Origin: Oscillospiraceae bacterium
GTDB taxonomy: Bacteria; Bacillota; Clostridia; Oscillospirales; CAG-272
Assembly (NCBI GenBank): GCA_015063655.1
Contig: SVTU01000019.1
Span: 1 to 15,503 of the forward strand
Direction of reading: 5' to 3'
Length of the DNA: 15,503 nucleotides
The number at the start of each line of letters is the position of its first letter. Within the stretch, counting starts at the first letter, position 1. Both the position numbers and the translations under genes were made by a program. Of this stretch, positions 7,805-14,130 are shown piece after piece. Below the pieces are notes generated by a model. It was given only the letters and a program-made list of their open reading frames with translations, was not told the origin of the DNA and searched no databases.

Positions 7805-8527
7805 ATGAACACTAAATTTGCTAAAATATTTATGATTCTTTTGTGCCTTTCATTGTGCTTGACCATTGCAGTTGGCTGCGATTCTGACGAAGAAGCAAAA
7901 GAAACTGAAGCTAATACCACCACAGAGGCTAATACCACCGCAAAAGCCCCATTTGACGGTGTTGAAAAATCCGAATGGAATTCAAAGCTCACTGACGAGA
8001 TTTTCCAAAATTATACGGTTGTTTTTGAGGGCAAAATGTCTGTCACTGTGGATGGAGTATACGATTCCACGTCTGACGTTTGGCAAAAAATAAAAGTTAC
8101 ATCTGACAAAATTGAATTTACCATTCGAGCAGGTGAGGTTGGCTCCCCTAATGATTCAGGCGAGTATACTACTGTATTTGACGGAGAAGCTGCAGAAACG
8201 CAAAAGATTCAAAATTCACAGATGTTTTTACTTGTTCTTCGAAATTATGATAATTTCAAATACGATGCAGAAACGAATACATATAGAGTACCGGAACAAA
8301 TAGTTTTGGAAGAGGTATTAAAGGGAGTAGATGACAACGGCGCACTCTTTGACGCTCCTACTAGAATCGAAATTCGCGAGGCGATAGCCTCATTTACAGA
8401 GGACGGAATGCTCTCAACATTCAGCTGTGATTATTCACAGACTATGAATATGGGTAATCAAATTGTAAATACTTCGGGGCAAACGACCTGGACGTTCACA
8501 GATTTCGGCACAACGGTAATTGAATAA
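7805..8527 (+). CDS. Putative secreted lipoprotein, function unknown
   Basis: This 240-residue protein starts with a lysine-containing n-region and a hydrophobic core, and has a lipobox-like AVGC with the lipid-modified cysteine at C25, so it should be anchored outside the membrane. Residues 26-50 are a low-complexity acidic/Thr-Asn linker containing EANTT twice. The rest reads as a beta-rich globular domain (YTVVFEGKMSVTVDG, IKVTSDKIEFTIRAGE, TYRVPEQIVLEEVLKG, QTTWTFTDFG), somewhat like the LppX/LolA-fold or DUF lipoproteins of Clostridia, but I cannot name a family. It is monocistronic, with its own consensus promoter and a terminator. It is visibly more A/T-rich than its neighbours and is bracketed by direct repeats A and B, which suggests acquisition as a unit. 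It could be a partner of the upstream ABC transporter, but nothing proves this. Confidence 0.88.
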   Translation: MNTKFAKIFMILLCLSLCLTIAVGCDSDEEAKETEANTTTEANTTAKAPFDGVEKSEWNSKLTDEIFQNYTVVFEGKMSVTVDGVYDSTSDVWQKIKVTSDKIEFTIRAGEVGSPNDSGEYTTVFDGEAAETQKIQNSQMFLLVLRNYDNFKYDAETNTYRVPEQIVLEEVLKGVDDNGALFDAPTRIEIREAIASFTEDGMLSTFSCDYSQTMNMGNQIVNTSGQTTWTFTDFGTTVIE

Positions 8528-8541
8528 TAAAGCAAAAAGCC

Positions 8542-8588
8542 GGACGCATCACTTGGAGAAAGCTCCAAAATGATGTGTCCGTTTTTTG
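8542..8588 (+). terminator. Terminator of the lipoprotein gene (in repeat B)
   Basis: GGACGCATCA pairs (with one G-U) with TGATGTGTCC (8571-8580), with an inner TTGGAG/CTCCAA, followed by GTTTTTTG. It begins 15 bases after the lipoprotein stop. Confidence 0.85.
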
Positions 8589-8650
8589 TTTATTTGTAGG
8601 GGCGTTCTTTGAACGCCCGCGGGCGAACGCAGTTCGCCCCTGCGGAACGT

Positions 8651-8673
8651 TCAAAAAGCCTTGAAAATCAAGG
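8651..8673 (-). terminator. Minus-strand terminator in repeat B
   Basis: On the minus strand CCTTGA-TTT-TCAAGG is followed by CTTTTTGA. It came with the antisense gene tail. It is also the first clear T-tailed hairpin downstream of the minus-strand DeoR-family gene, so it may end that transcript. Confidence 0.6.
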
Positions 8674-8675
8674 AA

Positions 8676-8765
8676 TTACTTGCTTGCTTCCTCAATCGCA
8701 ACCGCAACCGCAACGGTCATTCCAACCATGGGGTTGTTACCTGCGCCGATGAGTCCCATCATTTC
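8676..8765 (-). pseudogene. 3' remnant of a GGGtGRT-family gene (copy B, in frame)
   Basis: Thirty codons read EMMGLIGAGNNPMVG followed by MTVAVAVAIEEASK and a stop, preceded in frame by Ser-Val and then a stop codon, so no start or full gene exists here. The tail agrees with the C-terminus I know from GGGtGRT-family proteins. It differs from the other copies mostly at synonymous positions. It is probably not expressed as protein. Confidence 0.75.
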
Positions 8766-9025
8766 TACGCTTCAGGGGCTTTAACTATAGCTTCGAGGTG
8801 GATAGCTATAGCCCAAAAGCCTTGCCACATAAGCCTTTTTGATATATCTGCATTGCAAAATCTTTATCCGCTGAACACATCGTTTTAGAGTTTGCTGAAT
8901 GCATTATATCGTGTTTCGACGTGTTTGCGAATGTGGCAGTGGAAGAGTTTGCGGAATTGTTGCGATTTAAAATGCCGAAGTGCTAATTTGTAATAGATTG
9001 TTGTTGAAATACGATACAAAGATTT

Positions 9026-9778
9026 TTAAAAAAACTTTGTTGTAATTAATTTTTTGCCAAGCGCTTGCTTCAACTCTGCATTGTTTGGTCTTGCATCCAT
9101 AACGACGTAATCGATATCTTCAAATCCAAAGCCGCGATAAGTAAACTTTTTTCCGACCTTTGAGCAGTCTGCCAGGAGAATGGTCTTGGCACTGTTCTTT
9201 TTCATTTTTTTGATGATATTGAGTCGGGTCATATCCACCGAGGTAAAGCCCTCGGCGGTAATGCCGCTACAGGAGAAGAAAAATAAATCCGCATTGAAGC
9301 CATCAATCGTACTTTCCGCCAGAGGCCCCACCATATCGTAGTTCTCATATAATTCACCGCCCGTCAGGATAACCTTTGCAGACAAATGATTGCTCAAGGC
9401 GCTGACCGTATCGAGCCCGTTGGTGATGACCGTCAGATTTTCGTGCTTGTGAAGATTTTTTGCAAGCTTGGTCACGGTCGTGCCCGATGCCAGAAAGAGT
9501 GTTATATTATCCTGTACAAAGCCGAGCGCGATTCTTGCAATCGTGTTCTTTTCGTTGATGCTTGCGTTTGAGCGGACAAACAGGGGAGGATCGCTGTTGA
9601 CATTGCCTGTGGAGATCGCGCCGCCCCATGTGCGGATCAAAAGTCCCTCCTGCTCCATCTGGGAGAGATCGCGGCGCAGGGTTGCCTCGCTTGCAAACAC
9701 TGCTTGCTTGAGTTGCTCCACCGATGCGCTTCCTTGCTTGTTCAAGATTTGATAGATTTTTTCCTGACGGTCATTCAT
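9026..9778 (-). CDS. DeoR/GlpR-family transcriptional repressor
   Basis: This 250-residue protein has the full DeoR layout. The N-terminal winged helix-turn-helix spans about residues 5-56 with the recognition helix ASEATLRRDLSQM and the wing LIRTWGGAI. The C-terminal sugar-phosphate-sensing domain shows LASGTTVTKLA (96-106), VITNGLDTVSAL (117-128), LTGGELYENYDMVGP (138-152), SGITAEGFTSVD (171-182) and LLADCSKVGK (201-210). This family usually binds a phosphorylated sugar and releases DNA. It is divergent from the epimerase/AraM/GDPD operon and most likely represses it. Its own perfect-consensus promoter overlaps a candidate operator half-site, so autorepression is expected. GGAG (about 9789-9792) lies roughly 10 bases upstream of the ATG. 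The ligand is unknown; L-xylulose-5-P or L-ribulose-5-P is a reasonable guess. Confidence 0.95.
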   Translation of the reverse strand: MNDRQEKIYQILNKQGSASVEQLKQAVFASEATLRRDLSQMEQEGLLIRTWGGAISTGNVNSDPPLFVRSNASINEKNTIARIALGFVQDNITLFLASGTTVTKLAKNLHKHENLTVITNGLDTVSALSNHLSAKVILTGGELYENYDMVGPLAESTIDGFNADLFFFSCSGITAEGFTSVDMTRLNIIKKMKKNSAKTILLADCSKVGKKFTYRGFGFEDIDYVVMDARPNNAELKQALGKKLITTKFF

Positions 9779-9802
9779 AAAAAATGCTCCTTTTCTCTCT
9801 TT

Positions 9803-9881
9803 ATGATCGAATTATAGCATATTCTGATTGAATTGTCAACTTCGATCGTCGAAACGGTTTTGCATATTGATTTTCGATCAT
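9803..9881. promoter_or_regulatory. Candidate DeoR operators (three TTCGATC-type sites)
   Basis: ATGATCGAA (9803-9811) and TTCGATCAT (9873-9881) are exact inverted copies about 60 bases apart. Between them lies the palindrome TTCGA-TCG-TCGAA (9841-9853). The left site abuts the -10 box of the repressor gene and the right site sits between the -35 and -10 of the operon promoter. Repression of both genes, possibly by looping, is the natural reading. Confidence 0.65.
9811..9839 (-). promoter_or_regulatory. Consensus promoter of the DeoR-family gene
   Basis: On the minus strand TTGACA (9839-9834) and TATAAT (9816-9811) have a 17-base spacer ending in TGC (extended -10). It is nearly the same promoter as that of the lipoprotein gene. 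Confidence 0.9.
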
Positions 9882-9895
9882 GTGCGTGCTATGCT
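9867..9895 (+). promoter_or_regulatory. Promoter of the epimerase/AraM/GDPD operon
   Basis: TTGATT (9867-9872) and TATGCT (9890-9895) with a 17-base spacer and TGC before the -10. It is weaker than the divergent promoter. The spacer contains TTCGATCAT, one of the candidate operator sites. Confidence 0.65.
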
Positions 9896-9924
9896 TGTGT
9901 TAGCTTACTCGAGGAGGTAGTATC

Positions 9925-10800
9925 ATGTTTGGAAAGCATTCTGCGGGAATTTACGAAAAAGCATTCGACCCGCAAATCAGTTGGCAGGAACGGCTTGATA
10001 GGGCGGCAAGACTTGGGTTTGATTACGTTGAGATCAGCATCGACGAAACTGACGAGCGCCTTGCCAGATTGGATTGGAGTCGGGAGCAGAAAAAGGAGCT
10101 GCTTGACGCCGTGTGGAATTCGGGTGTTTCGCTTCGCTCCATGTGCTTGAGCGGTCACCGTCGGTTTCCGTTTGGAAGCCGTGATCCCGCAACACGGGAA
10201 AAGGCGCATGAGATTATGGAAAAGGCGATTGATTTCGCATCCGAGCTTGGCATTCGCATCATTCAGCTTGCGGGCTACGACGTGTATTATGAGGACTCCA
10301 CCGAGGATAGTGTCCGCTGCTTTGCGGAGGGGATGCATTGGGCGGCAGAGCGCGCCGCAGATGCGCAGGTCATGCTGGCAATGGAGATCATGGACACGCC
10401 CTTTATGAATTCGATCACCAAGCATCTGCCCTATGAAAAGCAGATCAATTCGCCTTGGTATTGCGTTTATCCCGACCTCGGAAATCTTTCCGCCTGGAGT
10501 GAAAATGACCCCAAGGCAGAGCTTGACAAGGGCATCGGCAGCATCCTGGCAATCCATTTAAAGGATACCCTGCCGCCGACGGAATCCTTTGCGGGGCAGT
10601 TCAAATGCGTTCCGTTCGGCGCGGGCTGTGTGGACTTTTCCGCACGCTTTGCCCAGCTTGAACGGTTGGGCTACGCAGGACCGTACATGATCGAGATGTG
10701 GCATCAAGATGGAACGGATGACGTGACGGAAATCGCAAAAGCCGCGAAATGGTTGCAGGAACAATATGAAAAGGGGATTTTGAAATGCTGGAACAATTAA
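9925..10800 (+). CDS. ulaE: L-xylulose-5-phosphate 3-epimerase (UlaE/SgbU type)
   Basis: The 291-residue product interconverts L-xylulose-5-P and L-ribulose-5-P. It belongs to the xylose-isomerase-like TIM-barrel fold and is close to the E. coli UlaE length (284). Closely conserved stretches are GIYEKAF (8-14), GFDYVEISIDETDERLARLDWSREQ (31-55), MCLSGHRRFP (73-82), IIQLAGYDVYY (112-122), LAMEIMD (151-157), YPDLGNLSAW (182-191), HLKDT (211-215) and YMIEMW (254-259). By comparison with UlaE the metal-binding/catalytic residues are E154, D184, H211 and E257; all are present. GAGGAGG (9911-9917) is a strong Shine-Dalgarno site. It is the first gene of the operon, and its end overlaps the next gene by 16 bases, which suggests translational coupling. 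Confidence 0.93.
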   Translation: MFGKHSAGIYEKAFDPQISWQERLDRAARLGFDYVEISIDETDERLARLDWSREQKKELLDAVWNSGVSLRSMCLSGHRRFPFGSRDPATREKAHEIMEKAIDFASELGIRIIQLAGYDVYYEDSTEDSVRCFAEGMHWAAERAADAQVMLAMEIMDTPFMNSITKHLPYEKQINSPWYCVYPDLGNLSAWSENDPKAELDKGIGSILAIHLKDTLPPTESFAGQFKCVPFGAGCVDFSARFAQLERLGYAGPYMIEMWHQDGTDDVTEIAKAAKWLQEQYEKGILKCWNN

Positions 10801-11483
10801 AAAAAGAGGTTTGCCGTGCAAACCTGCTCTTGAAGGAATATGGACTGATTACCCTGACTTGGGGAAACGTATCGGCGATCTCGGATGACCGTCGATTTGT
10901 CATCATCAAGCCGTCGGGCGTGAGCTATGACGAGATGACTGCGGATATGATGGTGGTCACCGACCTCTGCGGCAACGTTGTGGAAGGCGAGCTTCGTCCC
11001 TCGTCCGATCTTACAACGCACCTGGAGCTGTATCGGAATTACGCGGAGATCGGAGCGGTCGTTCACACCCATTCCCGATGGGCAACCGCAACGGCGCAGG
11101 CGGAGTGCGACATTCCTTGCTTTGGCACAACGCACGCCGACCATTTTTACGGTGCTGTTCCCTGTACGAGGCATCTGTCCGCCGAGGAGATCGAAACCGA
11201 CTACGAGCTGAATACGGGCAAGGTGATCGTGGAGACCCTGAACGCGCGCAAGATCGACCCTATGGCACTTCCCGCCATTCTCGTTTGCAAGCACGGACCG
11301 TTCGCTTGGGGCAAGACGCCCGAAAAGGCGGTGGAAAACGCGCTAGTGCTCGAGGAATGCGCCTACATGAGCTACATATCCAAGCAAATGACAGAGGGCA
11401 GTGTCATGCCTGCTCCGCAGGTGTTGCAGGACAAGCATTATTTCCGCAAGCATGGCGCGAACGCGTATTACGGACAGAAATGA
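10785..11483 (+). CDS. araD: L-ribulose-5-phosphate 4-epimerase (AraD/UlaF/SgbE type)
   Basis: The 232-residue class II aldolase-fold enzyme converts L-ribulose-5-P to D-xylulose-5-P, which enters the pentose phosphate pathway. It shows the phosphate-binding motifs TWGNVS (25-30) and KPSG (42-45), the zinc ligands H94 and H96 (VVHTHSRWA) and H170 (VCKHGPFAWG), and the catalytic set D75, D119 and Y228. These match the E. coli enzyme (D76, H95, H97, D120, H171, Y229) with a shift of one. The length is that of full enzymes. The start lies inside the end of ulaE with AAGGGGA before it. The aldolase-like fuculose/rhamnulose branches are less likely because the epimerase-specific D119/Y228 pair is kept. 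Confidence 0.93.
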   Translation: MLEQLKKEVCRANLLLKEYGLITLTWGNVSAISDDRRFVIIKPSGVSYDEMTADMMVVTDLCGNVVEGELRPSSDLTTHLELYRNYAEIGAVVHTHSRWATATAQAECDIPCFGTTHADHFYGAVPCTRHLSAEEIETDYELNTGKVIVETLNARKIDPMALPAILVCKHGPFAWGKTPEKAVENALVLEECAYMSYISKQMTEGSVMPAPQVLQDKHYFRKHGANAYYGQK

Positions 11484-11493
11484 GGAGACGAAA

Positions 11494-12828
11494 ATGATCG
11501 AACAGTATATTTCCAGATCCATTGATTGTGCCTGCGGAAGAAAGCACCGCTCGAGAGTGGAGACCATTGAGATCAAGAAAAACGTCATTGAACATGAGAT
11601 GGTTGATTTTCTCCAAAGCAAGGGATACAAAAAATTGACCGTTGTATGTGACAAAAACACCTACCGCGTGGCAGGGGAGCGCGTTTTCGGTACTCTGGAC
11701 GGCGCGGGCATTGCGTATCATCTCCATTGCTTTTTGGAAGAACAGGTGCTCCCGAACGAGCACTTCATCGGCAATCTTGCCATGGGTATGGCACTTGATT
11801 GTGACCTCATTCTGGCGGTGGGAAGCGGAACGATCAACGATATCTGCCGCTACGTCAGCGCCGTTGCGGGTAAGGAGTATTGCGTTGTCGGTACTGCACC
11901 CTCGATGGACGGCTACATTTCGGGTGGCTCCGCGCTGATCTACAACAACCTCAAATTGACCTTTGAGACGCACACGCCGATCGCCGTTTTTCTCGATCCG
12001 CAGATTTTATCGCACGCGCCGAAGGATATGATCGCCGCGGGTGTTGGTGATCTTTTGGGAAAGATCAATTGCCTCACCGATTGGCGGCTGTCAAGGATTG
12101 TCAACGGCGAGTGGCATTGTGATTTTATTTCGGACATCGTCGATACCGCCGTCGGAAAGGTGGTGGAGAATAGCGATCGGATCGACGCGTGTGAGGATGA
12201 GGCGATTGCCGAGCTCGTGGAAGGCTTGCTCCTCTCGGGTGTGTGCATGGATTTTGCGGAAAATTCCCGTCCCGCATCGGGCTGTGAGCATCACATGTCG
12301 CATTTTTGGGAGATGCGCTATCTGCTTGAGGGGCGTGAGGCGGTATTCCACGGCACGAAGGTCGGCATCGGAACGGTGATCGCCTTGAGGGCTTACGAAT
12401 ACGTCGCGTCGCTTGACCCCGATTTTGAGAGGATCGAGACGCTCAAGCGCAAGCCCTTTGCAAGGTGGGAGGAGGAGATCCTTCAGGCGTTCCTCGGTGC
12501 GTCCGATGAAATTGTGGAGCTTGAGAAAAAGAGCGGCAAAAACAGCCCCGAAAAATGGAGCAGACGTCTTGCCGCAACCAAGGAGCATTGGCAAGAGATC
12601 AAAAAGATGGCGGGGGAGACCGTCAAATCCAAGGTCGTGTATGACATTTTGAAGCAGCTTGACGCGCCCGTCAAGCCCCATGAGATCGGCGTTCCGAGAG
12701 ACATGGCAAGACAGGCGATTCTGTATGCCAAGGAGATCCGTGACCGCTATACGGTGCTCCAGCTCCTTTGGGATCTCGGTGAGCTTGAGCGCTTTGCGGA
12801 TATGATTGTGGATGAATTTTATAAGTAA
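11494..12828 (+). CDS. araM: AraM-type sn-glycerol-1-phosphate dehydrogenase family protein
   Basis: This 444-residue protein belongs to the iron-dependent alcohol dehydrogenase-like superfamily, G1P dehydrogenase branch. Known members reduce dihydroxyacetone phosphate to glycerol-1-phosphate with NAD(P)H. Visible motifs are an N-terminal CACGRKH (12-18) typical of clostridial members, VVCDKNTYRVAG (50-61), LAVGSGTINDICRY (107-120), GTAPSMDGY (133-141), the metal ligand D186 (AAGVGDLLGK), SRPASGCEHHMSH (258-270) and H286 (FHGTKVG). It is about 50 residues longer than B. subtilis AraM because of the N-terminal motif and a lysine/glutamate-rich stretch (320-380). GAGGAG precedes the ATG at 11494; upstream in-frame starts lie inside araD and lack such a site. 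AraM also sits in the B. subtilis arabinose operon. Activity on a pentitol phosphate instead of DHAP cannot be excluded. Confidence 0.9.
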   Translation: MIEQYISRSIDCACGRKHRSRVETIEIKKNVIEHEMVDFLQSKGYKKLTVVCDKNTYRVAGERVFGTLDGAGIAYHLHCFLEEQVLPNEHFIGNLAMGMALDCDLILAVGSGTINDICRYVSAVAGKEYCVVGTAPSMDGYISGGSALIYNNLKLTFETHTPIAVFLDPQILSHAPKDMIAAGVGDLLGKINCLTDWRLSRIVNGEWHCDFISDIVDTAVGKVVENSDRIDACEDEAIAELVEGLLLSGVCMDFAENSRPASGCEHHMSHFWEMRYLLEGREAVFHGTKVGIGTVIALRAYEYVASLDPDFERIETLKRKPFARWEEEILQAFLGASDEIVELEKKSGKNSPEKWSRRLAATKEHWQEIKKMAGETVKSKVVYDILKQLDAPVKPHEIGVPRDMARQAILYAKEIRDRYTVLQLLWDLGELERFADMIVDEFYK

Positions 12829-12848
12829 CTGCTTGAAAGGATCAAAAT

Positions 12849-13685
12849 ATGGAGAATAGAGTAACCTTGACCGCCCACAGAGGCTGGCGCGCAAAATATC
12901 CCGAAAACACGATGAGAGGCTTCAGGGAAGCCATGAAGCTGGACGTCGACGGTATTGAAATGGATGCGCACATGACAAAGGATTACCGCATCGTCGTTTG
13001 TCACGACGCAACCCTCGACCGCACCACGGACAAGACGGGTAAGATTTGCAATCTGACCCTTGACGAGGTCAAAGCGGCGGATGCGGGCATCAAATTCGGA
13101 GAAGAATTCAAGGGTGAAAAAATCCCAACCTTTGAGGAATTTCTCGAGCTGATGGCAACCCGTCCCGATCTTCGCTTGCTCCTTGAACTCAAGGATTATC
13201 CCGAGGAGCTTGGTGATTTTGCTTATGCGTCTGCCACGCTCACCCTCTCTCTTTGCAAGCAGTATGGCGTATTCGGCAGAGACCGATTGACTGTGATCAC
13301 TTTTTCCACAGGGATTTGCGCATGGCTTCGCGCGCGCTACGCAAAGGAGGATTTTTACATCCACGGCTTCTATCCCAAGGCGAAAATGAAGGGGTCTACC
13401 ACAGACGATCCGTATAAGTACTACGACGAGGTGTGTCTCTTCAACAGCGGTGACAAGGATTCCACGGGCTTCCCGATCAAGCATGAGAGCATTGTGGCGG
13501 ATCGGGCAAGATACAAAGAATTTGAACTGATGGGGATTCGTCCTTGCGTCTATTACAAGCTGAACGTAGATGAGGACGTTTACAGACGCTCCTTTAAAAA
13601 CGGCGCACAAGGCTTTACTTGCGACGATCCCGATATCTGTGGTGAAATTCTTGACAGAATAGGAGCAAGAAAGCTAAAAAGGTAA
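12849..13685 (+). CDS. Glycerophosphodiester phosphodiesterase (GDPD) family protein
   Basis: The 278-residue protein has the core of GDPD enzymes, which cleave phosphodiesters such as glycerophosphodiesters to a sugar or polyol phosphate and an alcohol. Motifs are AHRG (9-12), PENT (18-21), the metal pair E37 and D39 in DGIEMDAH, CHD (51-53) as catalytic acid/base, TFEEFLELM (94-102) and LLLELKDYP with E113 and K115. It lacks a signal peptide, so it acts in the cytoplasm on an imported or internal substrate. AAGGA lies about 9 bases before the ATG, 20 bases after araM, so it is the last gene of the operon. The residues after 150 (YIHGFYPKAKMKGSTTDDPYK) diverge from UgpQ-type enzymes, so the substrate may differ from glycerophosphocholine or -ethanolamine. 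Confidence 0.9.
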   Translation: MENRVTLTAHRGWRAKYPENTMRGFREAMKLDVDGIEMDAHMTKDYRIVVCHDATLDRTTDKTGKICNLTLDEVKAADAGIKFGEEFKGEKIPTFEEFLELMATRPDLRLLLELKDYPEELGDFAYASATLTLSLCKQYGVFGRDRLTVITFSTGICAWLRARYAKEDFYIHGFYPKAKMKGSTTDDPYKYYDEVCLFNSGDKDSTGFPIKHESIVADRARYKEFELMGIRPCVYYKLNVDEDVYRRSFKNGAQGFTCDDPDICGEILDRIGARKLKR

Positions 13686-13781
13686 TCGAAGGAAACAAGA
13701 ATTCGATGCTGCATCAAAAAAATGACCACGAAGCGACACCACGACATAATTGCTCCGGCAGGTTGATCTTATAAAAATATT

Positions 13782-13830
13782 GAACACATCACGTAGGAGT
13801 TACTCCAAAATGATGTGTCCGGTTTTTTAT
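13782..13830 (+). terminator. Terminator of the epimerase/AraM/GDPD operon
   Basis: ACACATCA pairs with TGATGTGT, with an inner GGAG-TTA-CTCC stem, followed by CCGGTTTTTTATT. It is about 100 bases after the GDPD stop. Confidence 0.75.
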
Positions 13831-13897
13831 TGTTTAATTGTAGGGGCGTTCTTTGAACGCCCGCAGGCGAACACACGGTTCGCCCCTTCGGAACGTT

Positions 13898-13919
13898 CAA
13901 AAAGCCTTGAAAATCAAGG
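13898..13919 (-). terminator. Terminator of the minus-strand operon
   Basis: On the minus strand CCTTGA-TTT-TCAAGG is followed by CTTTTTGA. It lies downstream of the 35-codon ORF and of a second short copy of the same gene tail. Together with the plus-strand hairpin it makes copy C a two-way terminator. Confidence 0.7.
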
Positions 13920-14012
13920 AATTACTTGCTTGCTTCCTCAATCGCAACCGCAACCGCAACGTGTCATAAGGAATGACGGTTTTGTGCGGTTACCAAAGGC
14001 AATGCAAATTTC

Positions 14013-14120
14013 TTACTTGGATGCTTCCTCGATCGCTACGGCTACTGCTACCGTCATTCCCACCATGGGGTTGTTACCTGCGCCGATGAGTCCCATCATC
14101 TCTATGTATTTTTCCTTCAT
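14013..14120 (-). CDS. 35-codon ORF: GGGtGRT C-terminal tail with its own start
   Basis: The ORF begins MKEKYIEMMGLIG, continues AGNNPMVGMTVAVAVAIEEA and ends SK. GGAG lies 6 bases before its ATG and only 10 bases separate it from the stop of the hydroxyacid dehydrogenase, so it is placed as the last gene of that operon. From IEMMG onward it matches the C-terminus of GGGtGRT-family proteins and the tails in repeats A, B and C, with several synonymous differences from B. The first six codons are unrelated. It may be a captured gene end that acquired a ribosome binding site, or an expressed small protein; the predicted peptide is a Gly/Asn turn followed by a hydrophobic, acidic-ended helix. It is too short to be enzymatic. 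Confidence 0.5.
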   Translation of the reverse strand: MKEKYIEMMGLIGAGNNPMVGMTVAVAVAIEEASK

Positions 14121-14130
14121 CACGTTCTCC

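Larger units (their letters stand above)
8535..8932. repeat. Dispersed direct repeat, copy B
   Basis: This is the same ~398-bp block as 7285-7682 and in the same orientation. It holds the forward terminator 8542-8588, the double palindrome around 8600-8639, the minus-strand terminator stem (8659-8673), the antisense gene tail 8676-8765, and the unassigned ~165-bp part with CTATAGC...GCTATAG. It carries one more base than copy A near 8720, which restores the reading frame of the tail. From 8933 to the stop of the deoR-type gene (9026) I see nothing beyond an A/T-rich ACAAAG...CTTTGT hairpin at 9016-9040. Confidence 0.9.
13782..13960. repeat. Dispersed repeat, copy C (short form)
   Basis: This copy matches the first ~180 bases of copies A and B: forward terminator hairpin, GGCGTTC/GAACGCC and GGCGAAC/GTTCGCC palindromes, minus-strand terminator stem, and the last 12 codons plus stop of the antisense gene tail. 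The match stops at about 13960, and the unassigned right part of A and B is absent. It separates two convergent operons. Between 13686 and 13781 I see nothing. Confidence 0.85.

Noticed and set aside
7801..7992. 63-codon minus-strand ORF over the lipoprotein start
   Set aside because: It is antisense to a gene with a perfect promoter, Shine-Dalgarno site and lipobox.
8661..8888. 75-codon plus-strand ORF in repeat B
   Set aside because: It is the antisense of the gene tail plus the unassigned repeat part, with no Shine-Dalgarno site. The equivalent frame in copy A is shifted, so it is unlikely to be a protein.
7285..8932. Composite transposon or insertion sequence
   Set aside because: No transposase, no terminal inverted repeats and no target-site duplication were seen; only direct repeats with terminators and a gene tail.
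9016..9040. A/T-rich hairpin ACAAAG...CTTTGT at the end of the DeoR-family gene as terminator
   Set aside because: It includes the stop codon and coding bases, has a weak A/T stem and no clear T-run after it; the minus-strand hairpin in repeat B is a better terminator.
11401..11493. Upstream start (31 extra codons) for the AraM-type gene
   Set aside because: It lies inside araD in another frame, has cysteine/arginine-rich non-homologous sequence, and the ATG at 11494 has GAGGAG before it.
12091..13610. Two minus-strand ORFs (267 and 263 codons) opposite araM and the GDPD gene
   Set aside because: They lie antisense to two genes with intact catalytic motifs and show no recognisable family or translation signal.
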